From the NCBI GenBank assembly GCA_002842205.1, contig PHCI01000003.1:62001-126000 (forward strand): a DNA stretch of 64,000 bases. The letters run 5' to 3'. Source of the stretch: Betaproteobacteria bacterium HGW-Betaproteobacteria-3. GTDB taxonomy: Bacteria; Pseudomonadota; Gammaproteobacteria; Burkholderiales; Burkholderiaceae_C. Both the position numbers and the translations under genes were made by a program. The number at the start of each line of letters is the position of its first letter. Positions within the stretch are counted from its first letter, which is position 1. The notes beneath the pieces are model-generated. The model saw only the letters and a program-made list of their open reading frames with translations, was not told the origin of the DNA and made no database searches. Below are positions 48,840-61,604 of this stretch, piece by piece.

Positions 48840-48871
48840 AATGCCTGCCAGGCAATTGCCTGGCAGGCATT
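48840..48871 (-). terminator. Terminator of the OmpA-family gene
   Basis: A perfect 32-base palindrome with arms AATGCCTGCCAGGCAA and TTGCCTGGCAGGCATT. On the minus strand it is followed by TTTTCTTGG, the order expected for intrinsic termination of the OmpA-family gene. Confidence 0.8.
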
Positions 48872-48881
48872 GGGGGTTGTG

Positions 48882-48913
48882 ACCCGTCAGGCTGATCAAA
48901 TAGCCTGACGGGT
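48882..48913. other. Second hairpin downstream of the OmpA-family gene
   Basis: ACCCGTCAGGCT/AGCCTGACGGGT, a 12-bp perfect stem with an 8-base loop, 25 bases after the gene's stop and just before the palindromic terminator. Lacking a T-run, it may protect the 3' end of an abundant mRNA. Confidence 0.75.
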
Positions 48914-48938
48914 GGGCAACCGCAGCAAACCCGGAGGT

Positions 48939-49607
48939 TTACTTGTTGGCGCGGGTACCGACCACTTCGATTTCCACGCGACGGTTCTTGGCGCGGCCTT
49001 CGGCGGTCTTGTTGTCGGCCACAGGCTGCTTCTCGCCCTTGCCTTCGGTGTAGACACGGTTCTTTTCGATGCCCTTGGACACGAGATAGGCCTTGACGGC
49101 TTCCGAACGGGCCACCGACAGCTTCTGGTTGTAGGCATCGTTGCCGACCGAGTCGGTGTGACCCACGGCGATGATGACTTCCAGGTTGATGTCCTTGATC
49201 TTGCCGGTCAGGTCGTCCAGCTTGGCCTTGCCTTCAGGCTTGAGAACGGACTTGTCGAAGTCGAAGAAGGCATCGGCAGCGTAGGTCACCTTGGTGGCGG
49301 CCGGGGGCGGCGGGGGTACCACAACCGGTGCCGCTGCCGGAGCGGGTGCCGGAGCCGCTGCAGGCGCAGGTGCAGGTGCCGGAGCAGGTGCGGGCGCCGG
49401 GGCAGCAACAGGCTTCAGTGCGCCGTCGCAGGTCGCGGCGGCCGTTGCAGGCGTCCAGTTGGCATCACGCCAGCACAGTTCATTGGTGCCGTTCTTCCAG
49501 ACGAGTTCGTTGGTGCCATTGCGCCAGTTGTCCACAGTCTGGGCACCAGCGGCTGTCACGAGCGCAGCGGAAGCGAACAGCATCGCCACTTTATTCAATT
49601 TCTTCAT
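48939..49607 (-). CDS. OmpA-family outer-membrane/peptidoglycan-binding protein
   Basis: 222-residue exported protein. Signal peptide about 1-22 (KKLNK, hydrophobic core, AGAQ). Residues 28-35 and 37-44 are a tandem motif, RNGTNELV/KNGTNELC. An Ala-Pro linker covers about 66-105. The C-terminal OmpA domain (about 106-217) has FFDFDKSVLKPEG and the peptidoglycan-binding segment NQKLSVARSEAVKAYL. There is no eight-strand barrel, so it is a periplasmic tether, probably not a porin. ATG at 49607 with AGGAGAA upstream. Divergent from gyrA. Confidence 0.92.
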   Translation of the reverse strand: MKKLNKVAMLFASAALVTAAGAQTVDNWRNGTNELVWKNGTNELCWRDANWTPATAAATCDGALKPVAAPAPAPAPAPAPAPAAAPAPAPAAAPVVVPPPPPAATKVTYAADAFFDFDKSVLKPEGKAKLDDLTGKIKDINLEVIIAVGHTDSVGNDAYNQKLSVARSEAVKAYLVSKGIEKNRVYTEGKGEKQPVADNKTAEGRAKNRRVEIEVVGTRANK

Positions 49608-49844
49608 GGTTCTCCTCTTGGGGAAAAAGGGGCCGCAGCAGAACTGCGAAAACGAGACGTTATGAATGACCATCACCCAAACGTGAAGCAATTGTGCCAC
49701 ACGGATCAACCACAGAACGATCACGTTCTTGCCTCAAGCGCGGGTCAAAACGGCATTTGAGGCGATCTGTTGCGCCAGGGCTACAAATCTTGATGAGCAT
49801 GAAAGCCCGTAAAATCGACCTCTTTCGCCGTATCTCCTCCCCTC

Positions 49845-52490
<2,646 letters not shown>

Positions 52491-52505
52491 TTGCTTCTGT
52501 TTAAA

Positions 52506-52553
52506 TAGCAAACTATGACCATTCGGCGGGGACTATCGCTGTATTTTTCATTT
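52506..52553 (+). repeat. Dispersed AT-containing repeat, copy 9
   Basis: TAGCAAACTATGACCATTCG, then GCGGGGACTATCGCTGTATT. It fills the 71-base gyrA-serC gap, and the serC GTG start lies a few bases beyond it. Confidence 0.9.
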
Positions 52554-52561
52554 AATTTTCA

Positions 52562-53653
52562 GTGAATCGCCCTTTCAACTTCTCCGCCGGCCCGGCGGCC
52601 ATCCCGGTCGAGGTGTTGCAGCAGGCGGCTGCCGAAATGCTCGACTGGCACGGCAGCGGCATGGGCGTCATGGAAATGAGCCATCGCGGCAAGGAATTCG
52701 TGTTGATCTGCGAGGCCGCGGAGCGCGATCTGCGCAAGCTGCTGGCGGTTCCCGAAAACTTCCGTATCTTGTTCATGCAGGGCGGTGGCCTGGCCGAAAA
52801 CGCGATCGTGCCGCTGAATCTGTCGCGTGGCGGGCACGTTGATTTCGTGGTGACCGGGAGCTGGAGCCAGAAATCGCTGAAAGAAGCGCGCCGCTATTGC
52901 ACGGCCCATGTGGCGGCCAGCAACGAAGCGGACCACCACACGCGGCTGCCGCGGCCCGAGACGTGGGCGCTGAACCCGGGTGCCGCCTACGTCCACGTCT
53001 GCACCAACGAAACCATCCACGGCGTGGAATTCCACGAACTGCCCGACCTGAAAACCCTGGGCTGCGACGCACCGCTGGTGATTGACTTTTCATCGCACGT
53101 GGCATCGCGCCCCGTGGACTGGTCGCGCGTGGGGCTGGCCTTTGGCGGAGCGCAGAAAAACCTGGGGCCGGCCGGGCTCACATTGGTGGTGGTGCGCGAA
53201 GACCTGATCGGCCATGCGCTGGCCGTTTGCCCCAGTGCCTTTGACTACCAGACGGTGGCCGACAACCGGTCGATGTACAACACGCCGCCGACCTGGTCGA
53301 TTTATGTGGCCGGCCTGACGTTCCAGTGGCTTCTGGAGCAGGGTGGCATGGCGGCCATCGAGCAGCGCAATGTTGCCAAGGCCGCGCTGCTTTATGACTT
53401 TATCGACGCGTCGGATTTTTATGTCAACAAGGTAGAACGGGACTGCCGCTCCCGCATGAACATTCCGTTCTTCCTGAAGGACGCTGCCCGCAACGACGCA
53501 TTTCTGACGGGCGCCGCGGCGCGCGGACTGCTTCAGCTCAGGGGGCACAAGTCGGTGGGCGGCATGCGTGCCAGCATCTACAACGCCATGCCGCTGGCGG
53601 GCGTGCAGGCGCTGGTGGACTACATGCGAGAATTTGAGAAATCCCAGGCCTGA
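52562..53653 (+). CDS. serC: Phosphoserine aminotransferase
   Basis: 363-residue PLP-dependent class V aminotransferase making O-phosphoserine (and its analogue in pyridoxal phosphate synthesis). The PLP lysine is about Lys199 ([15 protein letters not shown]). The start is GTG at 52562, immediately before the conserved [11 protein letters not shown]. The region for its ribosome binding site is repeat-derived and poor, so translation may depend on gyrA transcription. pheA follows after 3 bases. Confidence 0.96.
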   Translation: MNRPFNFSAGPAAIPVEVLQQAAAEMLDWHGSGMGVMEMSHRGKEFVLICEAAERDLRKLLAVPENFRILFMQGGGLAENAIVPLNLSRGGHVDFVVTGSWSQKSLKEARRYCTAHVAASNEADHHTRLPRPETWALNPGAAYVHVCTNETIHGVEFHELPDLKTLGCDAPLVIDFSSHVASRPVDWSRVGLAFGGAQKNLGPAGLTLVVVREDLIGHALAVCPSAFDYQTVADNRSMYNTPPTWSIYVAGLTFQWLLEQGGMAAIEQRNVAKAALLYDFIDASDFYVNKVERDCRSRMNIPFFLKDAARNDAFLTGAAARGLLQLRGHKSVGGMRASIYNAMPLAGVQALVDYMREFEKSQA

Positions 53654-53656
53654 GAC

Positions 53657-54739
53657 ATGACCCGACCGCTTTCCGAGCTTCGCACCTGCATCGACGCCGT
53701 TGACCAGCAACTGCTTGCGCTGTTGAACCAGCGCGCGGCCCTGGCCAATGAGGTCGGTGAGCTCAAACGCGCCGAAGGCTCGCCGGTGTTCCGGCCCGAG
53801 CGCGAGGCGCAGGTCATCAACGCCCTGCAGGCGGTCAACCCCGGGCCGCTCAAGGGCGCCAACGTGGCGACCATCTGGCGTGAAATCATGTCCACCTGCC
53901 GCGCCCTGGAGGCGCCGCAACGCGTGGCCTACCTGGGCCCGGCGGGCACGTTCAGTGAGCAGGCGGCCGTGCAGTTTTTCGGCTCCAGCATCGAGCACGT
54001 GCCGTGTGTGAGCATCGACGAGGTGTTCCATGCCACCACCGCTGGCACCGCGCAGTTTGGCGTGGTACCGGTCGAGAACAACACCGAAGGCGTGGTCACG
54101 CGTTCGCTCGATCTGTTCCTGAACTCGCCGCTGCATGTGATCGGCGAGACCAGCCTGCTGGTGCGCCACAACCTGCTGCGCCTGGGCGATTCGCCCGACG
54201 GCATCGAGGTCGTGATCGCTCACCCGCAGGCGCTGGCGCAGTGCCAGGGTTGGCTGAACGTGCATCTGCCCAAGGCCGAGCGCCGCGCCGCCGCCAGCAA
54301 CGCCGAGGGCGCCCGTCAGGCGGCCGGCAATGCGGCCTGGGCGGCGATTGCCAGCGAGCGCGCTGCATCCGAATTTGGCCTGCACGTGGTGCAGCATGCG
54401 ATCCAGGACGATGCCTTCAATCGCACGCGCTTTGCCGTGGTGTGCCTGCCGCAAACCCTGGCGGCGCCCGAGGCATCAGGCCGCGATTGCGTGAGCCTGA
54501 TCGTCTCGGTGCCCAACAAACCGGGCGCGGTGCACGACCTGCTGGTACCCCTGAAGCAGCACGGGGTTTCCATGACCCGCTTCGAATCCCGTCCGGCGCG
54601 ATCCGGGCAGTGGGAGTATTTTTTCTACATCGACATTCAGGGGCATCCGTCGCAGCCCAACGTGGCCGCGGCGCTGCAGGATTTGCGTGGCCTGTGTGCG
54701 TTTTACAAAGTGCTTGGCACCTATCCGATCGGTGAATGA
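53657..54739 (+). CDS. pheA: Chorismate mutase/prephenate dehydratase (P-protein)
   Basis: 360-residue bifunctional enzyme taking chorismate to phenylpyruvate. Domain order: AroQ chorismate mutase (about 1-90, starting LSELRTCIDAVDQQLLALLN), prephenate dehydratase (about 90-275, YLGPAGTFSEQAA and VPVENNTEG), ACT regulatory domain (about 285-355, with the ESRP motif) for phenylalanine feedback. It overlaps tyrA by 4 bases. Confidence 0.97.
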   Translation: MTRPLSELRTCIDAVDQQLLALLNQRAALANEVGELKRAEGSPVFRPEREAQVINALQAVNPGPLKGANVATIWREIMSTCRALEAPQRVAYLGPAGTFSEQAAVQFFGSSIEHVPCVSIDEVFHATTAGTAQFGVVPVENNTEGVVTRSLDLFLNSPLHVIGETSLLVRHNLLRLGDSPDGIEVVIAHPQALAQCQGWLNVHLPKAERRAAASNAEGARQAAGNAAWAAIASERAASEFGLHVVQHAIQDDAFNRTRFAVVCLPQTLAAPEASGRDCVSLIVSVPNKPGAVHDLLVPLKQHGVSMTRFESRPARSGQWEYFFYIDIQGHPSQPNVAAALQDLRGLCAFYKVLGTYPIGE

Positions 54740-55614
54740 TGTTTGAACAACTTGGCCTGATCGGATGCGGCCTCATGGGCGGATCGTTTGCGCTTGCGCT
54801 CAAGCGCGCGGGGCTGGTCAAGCGCGTGGTGGGCTACAGCAAATCACCCTCCACCACCGAACGGGCGCGCCAGATGGGCGTGATCGACGTCGAGGCGCCC
54901 TCGGCGCTGCTGGCCGTGTCGGGGGCCGACCTGGTTTTGCTGGCGGTGCCCGTGGCGGCCACCGAGACCACCCTCAAGGCGATTCGCCACCTGATCACCC
55001 CGACCATGCTGGTGATGGACGTGGGTTCGACCAAGCGCGACGTGGTGGACGCAGCACGGCGTGTGCTGCGCGACCAGGTGGGCAGTTTTGTGCCAGCGCA
55101 TCCGATCACCGGGCGCGAAGTGTCGGGCGTGGAGCACGCCGACGCCGAGCTCTACGCGGGCAAGCAGGTCATCCTCACGCCGATCGAGCGCACCCTGACG
55201 GCACAGCTCCAAAAGGCGACGGAAACCTGGACGGCGCTGGGCTGCCATGTGGTCAACATGGCGCCTGAAGCGCATGACGCGGCGTTTGCGGCCGTCAGCC
55301 ATTTACCCCACCTGATCGCTTTTGCCCTGATGAACGCGATCAGTGGCCAGCCCCAGGGCAAGGAATATCTTGGCCTCGCGGGCCCGGGTTTTCGTGATTT
55401 CACGCGCATTGCGGCCAGCGACCCCCAGATCTGGCGCGACATCCTGCTGGCCAATCGCGAGCAGCTGCTCGCGCAGTCCAAGCTGTTCCAGCGCAACCTG
55501 CAGGCCCTGGAAGTGATGATCTCGAGCGGCAACATCGAGGCGCTGGAAGACCTCATTGACCAGGCCAGCCATACCCGGTCGCACTGGCGCATGGGCACCC
55601 GGGCCAATCGTTGA
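54736..55614 (+). CDS. tyrA: Prephenate dehydrogenase
   Basis: 292-residue NAD(P)-dependent enzyme making 4-hydroxyphenylpyruvate for tyrosine. Rossmann loop [12 protein letters not shown] near residue 8; [14 protein letters not shown] near 125; catalytic-type His in [11 protein letters not shown]. No ACT domain. Two ATGs are adjacent (54736, 54739); the first overlaps the pheA stop. Some relatives carry an aminotransferase gene between pheA and tyrA; none is present here. Confidence 0.95.
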   Translation: MMFEQLGLIGCGLMGGSFALALKRAGLVKRVVGYSKSPSTTERARQMGVIDVEAPSALLAVSGADLVLLAVPVAATETTLKAIRHLITPTMLVMDVGSTKRDVVDAARRVLRDQVGSFVPAHPITGREVSGVEHADAELYAGKQVILTPIERTLTAQLQKATETWTALGCHVVNMAPEAHDAAFAAVSHLPHLIAFALMNAISGQPQGKEYLGLAGPGFRDFTRIAASDPQIWRDILLANREQLLAQSKLFQRNLQALEVMISSGNIEALEDLIDQASHTRSHWRMGTRANR

Positions 55615-55625
55615 GTTGGCGCCGG

Positions 55626-57680
55626 ATGTATTCGACCGCGTTTCTGGACATCCCGGCACTGGCCAGTGCCGGGGGCAGCGTTGTCCTGCCCGGCTCCAAG
55701 AGCATCTCCAATCGCGTGTTGCTGCTGGCTGCCCTGAGCCGCGGCACGACCGTGGTGCACGATCTGCTCGATTCGGACGACACCCGCGTGATGCTGGACG
55801 CCCTGCGCCAGCTCGGGTGCCCAGTGCAGGTCAGCGGCCACTCGGCCACGATCGAAGGCCTGGGTGGGGTCGCACGGGTGCGCAAGGCGCGCCTCTTCAT
55901 GGGCAATGCCGGCACGGCGATGCGACCGCTGACGGCTGCGCTGGCCTTGTTGGGTGGCGAATATGAACTCCATGGTGTGCCGCGCATGCACGAGCGCCCC
56001 ATTGGCGACCTGGTGGACGCGTTGCGGCAATTGGGCTGCACGGTGGACTATCTCGGCAACGAGGGCTTCCCGCCACTGCGACTCGGGTCGGGCGGTGCGG
56101 CACCGGCATGGAATCTGGCCGCACCCGTCCGGGTCAGGGGCGACGTGTCCAGCCAATTCCTCACAGCGCTTTTGATGGCGCTGCCACTGGCTGCCGACAC
56201 GCAGGACGTGGTGATCGAAGTGGTGGGGGAGTTGATCTCGCGCCCTTATATTGAAATCACGCTCAACTTGCTGGCGCGATTTGGCATCACCGTTCAGCGC
56301 GATGGTTGGCAGCGCTTCACGATCCCGGCGGCCAGCCGCTACCGGTCGCCCGGTGCGATCCATGTCGAGGCCGACGCCTCGTCGGCCAGCTACTTCATCG
56401 CGCTGGGGGCACTGGCCGCGCCAACGCCCGGTACCGACGGCATCCGCATCGAAGGCGTGGGGGCGGGTTCGATCCAGGGCGACATCCGCTTCGTCGAGGC
56501 GGCGCAGCAGATGGGCGCGAAAGTCCGCAGCGGGGACAACTGGCTGGAAGTGTCGCGCGGGAGCTGGCCGCTGAGGGCAATCGACCTCGACTGCAACCAC
56601 ATTCCCGACGCCGCCATGACGCTGGCCATCATGGCGTTGTACGCTGACGGCGTGACCACGCTGCGCAACATTGCAAGCTGGCGGGTCAAGGAAACCGACC
56701 GCATCGCCGCCATGTCCATTGAACTTCGCAAACTCGGCGCGGCAGTGGAAGAGGGCGCCGATTTCATCCGCGTGACGCCGCCGGACATGGCCGCCACGGC
56801 GACAAGCGCAGACGCGGGCGTCAGGCCTGGCTGGAAGGCGGCCACGGTCCACACCTACGATGACCACCGTGTGGCCATGTGCTTTTCGCTGGCCGCATTC
56901 AACCCGGCCGGTTTGCCGGTGCGCATCGAAGACCCCCAATGCGTGGCCAAAACCTTCCCGGACTACTTTGAAGCGCTGTTTTCCGTGTCGGCGGCGCCGT
57001 CCTCGCACATCCCGGTGGTTTGCGTGGATGGGCCCACGGCGTCGGGCAAGGGCACCGTGGCTGCGGCGCTGGCGGCGCGGCTGGGGTATCACTTTCTGGA
57101 TTCCGGCGCGATGTACCGCGTCACGGCGCTGGCGGCACTGCAGGCGGGCCTGTCCATCGACGCGGCCCATGAGGCGCGGATCGCCGCGCTGGCGCAAACG
57201 CTGCCCGTCCGGTTTGCAGAGGGAAAAATCCTGCTGGACGGCAGCGACGTCACCGAGGCCATCCGGACCGAAGAGGCCGGCATGAATGCCTCGCGCGTGT
57301 CGGCGCTGCCCGCGGTGCGCGAGGCGCTGGTGGCCCTGCAGCACAGCTTTCGGCAGTTGCCCGGCCTGGTGGCCGACGGGCGCGACATGGGCACGGTGAT
57401 CTTCCCTGACGCCCCGCTCAAGGTGTTTTTGACGGCCAGCGCGGCCCGTCGTGCCGAACGCCGCCATAAGCAGTTGATTTCAAAGGGAATTTCAACTACA
57501 CTTGACAGTCTTCGGGCCGATCTGGAGGCGCGCGACGCAAGGGACTCTTCCCGCAGTGTCTCGCCGCTCAAACCGGCCCCGGATGCCCTGCTGCTGGACA
57601 ACTCCGAACTGACCATCGACGCATCGGTCAACCAAGTGTTGGCGTGGTGGCAAGGCAAGCAGCCGTTTCAGGCCTCCTGA
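55626..57680 (+). CDS. aroA-cmk: Fused EPSP synthase/cytidylate kinase
   Basis: 684-residue two-enzyme fusion. Residues about 1-440 are 5-enolpyruvylshikimate-3-phosphate synthase (PGSKSISNR near 22-30, [10 protein letters not shown], and the C-terminal [12 protein letters not shown]). Residues about 447-684 are CMP kinase (P-loop [28 protein letters not shown]). The linker is short. One chain thus serves aromatic and nucleotide metabolism. The fusion is known in Burkholderiales. The ATG at 55626 is preferred to a TTG at 55611. Confidence 0.96.
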   Translation: MYSTAFLDIPALASAGGSVVLPGSKSISNRVLLLAALSRGTTVVHDLLDSDDTRVMLDALRQLGCPVQVSGHSATIEGLGGVARVRKARLFMGNAGTAMRPLTAALALLGGEYELHGVPRMHERPIGDLVDALRQLGCTVDYLGNEGFPPLRLGSGGAAPAWNLAAPVRVRGDVSSQFLTALLMALPLAADTQDVVIEVVGELISRPYIEITLNLLARFGITVQRDGWQRFTIPAASRYRSPGAIHVEADASSASYFIALGALAAPTPGTDGIRIEGVGAGSIQGDIRFVEAAQQMGAKVRSGDNWLEVSRGSWPLRAIDLDCNHIPDAAMTLAIMALYADGVTTLRNIASWRVKETDRIAAMSIELRKLGAAVEEGADFIRVTPPDMAATATSADAGVRPGWKAATVHTYDDHRVAMCFSLAAFNPAGLPVRIEDPQCVAKTFPDYFEALFSVSAAPSSHIPVVCVDGPTASGKGTVAAALAARLGYHFLDSGAMYRVTALAALQAGLSIDAAHEARIAALAQTLPVRFAEGKILLDGSDVTEAIRTEEAGMNASRVSALPAVREALVALQHSFRQLPGLVADGRDMGTVIFPDAPLKVFLTASAARRAERRHKQLISKGISTTLDSLRADLEARDARDSSRSVSPLKPAPDALLLDNSELTIDASVNQVLAWWQGKQPFQAS

Positions 57681-57732
57681 GCGGCTGTCAGGTCCAGTGG
57701 GCCCCCGCCGCGTTGTCAAACGCACCGGCCCG

Positions 57733-57795
57733 CTGGTTTTGTAACTATAACCGCGGGTAGCCCGCAAAAAATCGCCGTCTCTAGCTATAAAAACA
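57733..57795 (-). repeat. Possible degenerate dispersed AT-containing repeat upstream of rpsA
   Basis: On the minus strand a TAGC box, ACGGCGATTTTTTG and a GCGGG/CCCGC hairpin (57753-57765) recall the family, but order and spacing are poor. It lies in the 161-base leader of rpsA. Confidence 0.3.
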
Positions 57796-57841
57796 GTAGT
57801 AATTGTGCTGCTGGAACACTTTTGACGCGCAAGGAAAACAC

Positions 57842-59530
57842 ATGTCTGAATCTTTTGCCGCCCTGTTTGAAGAATCGCTGCAACGCTCTGAAATGCGTGC
57901 CGGCGAGGTGATCACCGCCGAAGTCGTGCGCATTGAGCACGGCTTCGTTGTCGTGAATGCCGGACTCAAGTCCGAGGCCTATGTGCCCATTGAAGAGTTC
58001 AAAAGCGACAAGGGCGAACTCGAAGTCCAGGTTGGCGACTTCGTCTCGGTGGCCATCGACGCCCTCGAAAACGGTTACGGCGACACCATCCTGTCGCGCG
58101 ACAAGGCCAAGCGCCTGGCGTCCTGGATGTCGCTCGAAAAAGCCCTGGAATCCGGCGAATTCGTCACCGGCACCACCAGCGGCAAGGTCAAGGGCGGCCT
58201 CACCGTGCTGGTCAATGGCATCCGCGCGTTCCTGCCGGGTTCGTTGATCGACACCCGTCCCATCAAGGACTTGTCGCCCTACGAGAACAAGACCCTCGAA
58301 TTCAAGGTCATCAAGCTCGACCGCAAGCGCAACAACGTGGTGCTGAGCCGCCGCGCCGTGGTGGAAGCCTCCATGGGCGAAGAGCGTGCCAAGCTGATGG
58401 ACACGCTGAAAGAAGGCGCCGTGGTGCACGGTGTCGTCAAGAACATCACCGAGTACGGTGCGTTCGTGGATCTGGGCGGCATCGACGGTCTGCTGCACAT
58501 CACCGACATGGCCTGGCGCCGGGTCCGTCATCCGAGCGAAGTCGTGACGGCGGGTCAGGAAATCACGGCCAAGATCCTGAAGTTCGACACCGAGAAGAAC
58601 CGTGTGTCGCTGGGTCTCAAGCAGATGGGCGACGATCCGTGGATGGGCGTGAACCGCCGCTACCCGCAAGGCACCCGCATGTTCGGCAAGATCACCAACA
58701 TTGCCGACTACGGCGCGTTCGTGGAACTCGAGCCCGGCATTGAAGGCCTGGTGCACGTCTCTGAAATGGACTGGACCAACAAGAACGTGGCCCCGAGCAA
58801 GATCGTGGCCCTGGGCGACGAAGTCGAAGTCATGGTCCTCGAGATCGACGAAGACAAGCGCCGCATCAGCCTGGGCATGAAGCAGTGCAAGGCCAACCCG
58901 TGGCAGGAATTCGCCCAGGAAACCAAGCGCGGCGACCGCGTCAAGGGCCCGATCAAATCCATCACCGACTTCGGCGTGTTTGTGGGTCTGGCGGCCGGCA
59001 TCGACGGTCTGGTGCACCTGTCCGACCTGTCCTGGAACGAAACCGGCGAAGCCGCCGTGCGCAACTACAAGAAGGGCCAGGAAGTCGAAGCCATCGTGCT
59101 GGCCGTGGACGTGGACCGCGAGCGCATCTCGCTGGGCATCAAGCAGCTCGACGGCGATCCGTTCACCACCTTTGTGAGCGTCAACGACAAGGGCCAGACG
59201 GTCACTGGCAAGGTCAAGACGGTGGACGCCCGTGGCGCTGAAATCGATCTCGGCGAAGACATCATTGGCTACCTGCGCGCCAGCGAAATCTCGCGCGATC
59301 GCGTCGAAGACGCCCGCAACGTCCTCAAGGAAGGCGACGAAGTCACGGCCGTGGTGGTGAATGTGGATCGCAAGACCCGCAACATCCAGCTGTCGATCAA
59401 GGCCAAGGACATGGCGGACCAGCAAGAGCAGATGTCCAGCCTGTCGCAACAGTCGGCGCGTGAGAACGCCGGTACCACCAGCCTGGGCGCCTTGCTGCGT
59501 GCCAAGCTGGACAACAACAGCAACAGCTAA
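57842..59530 (+). CDS. rpsA: 30S ribosomal protein S1
   Basis: 562-residue RNA-binding ribosomal protein with six S1 domains (for example [23 protein letters not shown] and [20 protein letters not shown], cited here only as domain 3 and 4 starts near residues 198 and 283). It helps initiate translation on mRNAs with weak ribosome binding sites. The ATG at 57842 ([12 protein letters not shown]) is the conserved start and is preceded by AAGGAAAA. Confidence 0.97.
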   Translation: MSESFAALFEESLQRSEMRAGEVITAEVVRIEHGFVVVNAGLKSEAYVPIEEFKSDKGELEVQVGDFVSVAIDALENGYGDTILSRDKAKRLASWMSLEKALESGEFVTGTTSGKVKGGLTVLVNGIRAFLPGSLIDTRPIKDLSPYENKTLEFKVIKLDRKRNNVVLSRRAVVEASMGEERAKLMDTLKEGAVVHGVVKNITEYGAFVDLGGIDGLLHITDMAWRRVRHPSEVVTAGQEITAKILKFDTEKNRVSLGLKQMGDDPWMGVNRRYPQGTRMFGKITNIADYGAFVELEPGIEGLVHVSEMDWTNKNVAPSKIVALGDEVEVMVLEIDEDKRRISLGMKQCKANPWQEFAQETKRGDRVKGPIKSITDFGVFVGLAAGIDGLVHLSDLSWNETGEAAVRNYKKGQEVEAIVLAVDVDRERISLGIKQLDGDPFTTFVSVNDKGQTVTGKVKTVDARGAEIDLGEDIIGYLRASEISRDRVEDARNVLKEGDEVTAVVVNVDRKTRNIQLSIKAKDMADQQEQMSSLSQQSARENAGTTSLGALLRAKLDNNSNS

Positions 59531-59542
59531 GCCAACCTGATC

Positions 59543-59595
59543 AAGGGGCAGACCAGACGACGCAGCCTTGCTGCCCGGATGTTCTGTCCCTTTTT
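59543..59595 (+). terminator. Possible terminator between rpsA and ihfB
   Basis: AAGGGGCAGA pairs with TCTGTCCCTT (one mismatch) around an inner GCAG/CTGC hairpin, followed by TTTTT up to 59595. It could partly end rpsA transcription. Confidence 0.45.
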
Positions 59596-59643
59596 CATGG
59601 CGTCGCCCAGTTTTGCTCCCCAAACATTTTCCTGCCCGGCACC

Positions 59644-59955
59644 ATGACCCGCTCCGATCTTGTTGAAGCACTGGCTGCCCGTTTCAGCCAGTTGACCCAT
59701 CGCGACGCCGAGTACGCGGTCAAGACCATTCTGGATGCCATGGGTGAAGCGCTGGTCCGCGGGCACCGGATCGAGATCCGTGGCTTTGGCAGCTTTTCCA
59801 TCAACCGTCGTCCGCCCCGCATGGGCCGCAATCCGCGCAGCGGCGAGAGCGTTGCCATCCCTGAAAAACGGGTGCCGCACTTCAAGCCCGGCAAGGCGCT
59901 GCGTGAAGCGGTGGACAAACGCACCGCCGAACTCGAAAGCCAGGCGTCGCGCTGA
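59644..59955 (+). CDS. ihfB: Integration host factor subunit beta
   Basis: 103-residue DNA-bending protein of the HU/IHF family. It starts [15 protein letters not shown], has [19 protein letters not shown] and the DNA-intercalating arm [14 protein letters not shown]. Works as a heterodimer with IhfA, encoded elsewhere. Its place between rpsA and lapA is the usual one. Confidence 0.97.
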   Translation: MTRSDLVEALAARFSQLTHRDAEYAVKTILDAMGEALVRGHRIEIRGFGSFSINRRPPRMGRNPRSGESVAIPEKRVPHFKPGKALREAVDKRTAELESQASR

Positions 59956-60029
59956 GCACCGTTCACGTTGCGGCTGGCGTATCCGTCCATCCGGTCCGCC
60001 TACAATGCCCCAGTCTTTGGGGGACACCG

Positions 60030-60329
60030 ATGAAGCACTTGGCGTGGTTGCTCAAATGGATGGTCAAGGCAGCCATTTTCTTTACCTTGTTCGCGTTCGC
60101 CCTGAACAATCAGCAGGACGTGACGGTTCACTTCTTCTTTGGTACGCAATGGCGCACCCCGATGGTGCTGCTGGTGCTGGTGGCGTTTGCCGCGGGCCTC
60201 ACGCTCGGCGTGTTGGCCATGGTGCCGCGCTGGTGGCGTCATCGTGCCGCGGCGCGTCGTGCCGATTCGACCCCGGCGGTGCCGGAAGAAAACGGCCCGG
60301 CCACCTCGATGTTCCATCATGGAACTTGA
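60030..60329 (+). CDS. lapA: Lipopolysaccharide assembly protein A (LapA, DUF1049)
   Basis: 99-residue inner-membrane protein with two helices (about 10-28 and 45-65) separated by NNQQDVTVHFFFGTQWRTP, the LapA pattern. It works with LapB in control of LPS synthesis. It overlaps lapB by 11 bases. Confidence 0.9.
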   Translation: MKHLAWLLKWMVKAAIFFTLFAFALNNQQDVTVHFFFGTQWRTPMVLLVLVAFAAGLTLGVLAMVPRWWRHRAAARRADSTPAVPEENGPATSMFHHGT

Positions 60330-61476
60330 CATCGTCTGGATCCTGCTGGGTCTGCCCACGGCGTTCGTGCTGGGATGGGTGGCGTCGCGGTTTGACCTGC
60401 GCCAGCTTCGGGTGGAAAACCGACAGGCGCCCAAGGCGTATTTCAAGGGTCTGAACTTCCTGCTCAACGAGCAGCAGGACCAGGCCATCGACGCCTTCAT
60501 CGAAGCCGTCCAGAACGACCCCGACACCTCTGAACTGCACTTTGCCTTGGGCAACCTGTTCCGGCGCCGTGGTGAATATGAGCGAGCCGTTCGCGTGCAC
60601 GAACACCTGATCTCGCGCGGCGACCTCACGCGCGCAGACCGTGACCGTGCCCAGCATGCGCTGGCGCTCGATTTTCTGAAAGCGGGACTGCTGGATCGTG
60701 CGGAAGCCGCTCTGGCCAAACTCGAAGGCACGCGGTTTGAAGGCCAGGCCCGGCTCGCCCGACTGGCCATCTACGAAAGGTCGCGGGACTGGCCACTGGC
60801 CGCTGGAATTGCCCGCAAGCTGGAAGCCTCCGGTGAGGGCAGTTTCAGCAACCGCCTTTCGCACTACCTGTGCGAACAGGCTGCCGCCCTGACGGCGGAC
60901 GGGGACGCGGAGGGCGCGCGCTTGCTGCTGGACCAGGCCATCGCGAATGCGCCGCAGGCACCGCGGCCACGCCTCGAACTGGCCGCGCTGCAAATGCGCA
61001 ACGGCCAGGCCGCCGCCGCCTATGACACGCTCGCCGCACTGGCCGACGCAGCCCCGGTCGCCATGCCGTTAGTGGCGCCACGCTTGCGTGAAGCCGCCCT
61101 GGCCACGGATCGCCACGAAGACGCACTGCGCCGGTTGCAGGCCCACTACGCAGCCAGCCCGTCGCTGGACGTGCTGGACGCCATTGTGGCGCTGGAGCCG
61201 ATGGTCACCGGCGCGCCCGACAAGGCGCGCGAATGGTACGCCCGTCACCTTGACCACGAACCCTCGCTGGTGGCTGCCGCCAAATGGATTGCGGGCGAAA
61301 AGCGGGTTGACTCGACTGAAAATGTTCAATTCCAGCGTGCGCTCGACCACGCCATCAAACCGCTGACCCGTTACCGTTGCGCGGCCTGCGGGTTCGAGGC
61401 GCGTCAGCATTTCTGGCAATGCCCGGGCTGCCAGGCGTGGGACAGCTACCCGGCGCGCCGGGTCGAAGAGGGCTGA
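60319..61476 (+). CDS. lapB: Lipopolysaccharide assembly protein B (LapB)
   Basis: 385-residue protein with an N-terminal membrane anchor (about 4-20), a long tetratricopeptide-repeat region (about 45-330) and a C-terminal rubredoxin-like knuckle with CAAC and CPGC (residues about 352-371). LapB links LPS synthesis to LpxC degradation by FtsH and to the Lpt export system. The ATG at 60319 begins at MELDIVWILLGLP; the open frame upstream overlaps lapA and was rejected. Confidence 0.95.
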   Translation: MELDIVWILLGLPTAFVLGWVASRFDLRQLRVENRQAPKAYFKGLNFLLNEQQDQAIDAFIEAVQNDPDTSELHFALGNLFRRRGEYERAVRVHEHLISRGDLTRADRDRAQHALALDFLKAGLLDRAEAALAKLEGTRFEGQARLARLAIYERSRDWPLAAGIARKLEASGEGSFSNRLSHYLCEQAAALTADGDAEGARLLLDQAIANAPQAPRPRLELAALQMRNGQAAAAYDTLAALADAAPVAMPLVAPRLREAALATDRHEDALRRLQAHYAASPSLDVLDAIVALEPMVTGAPDKAREWYARHLDHEPSLVAAAKWIAGEKRVDSTENVQFQRALDHAIKPLTRYRCAACGFEARQHFWQCPGCQAWDSYPARRVEEG

Positions 61477-61604
61477 TTCCCGTTTTCAGGGGCGCGTTGC
61501 ACAAGCGGTTGCATCCTGACGTCAACGCGATTCAGTGACGGACCGTTATGGGCATGCCCCGCAAGCCGACCGGCGGGCGGGCTCAACCACCCCGAGGAGT
61601 GCTC

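Larger units (their letters stand above)
48403..48938. other. 536-base gene-free interval with terminators and microsatellites
   Basis: Between convergent desaturase and OmpA-family genes. It holds the desaturase terminator, compound microsatellites (48565-48630), about 200 bases of ordinary GC-rich DNA without a convincing gene, and two hairpins at the OmpA-side end. Overlapping open frames in all phases here have repeat-driven composition and no recognisable protein. Confidence 0.8.

Noticed and set aside
48138-48908. Several open frames across the 48.5-kb microsatellite, with Cys/Leu/Ala or Arg/Gly/Val repeats
   Set aside because: The frames exist because tandem repeats lack stops. No Shine-Dalgarno, conserved domain or consistent start was found.
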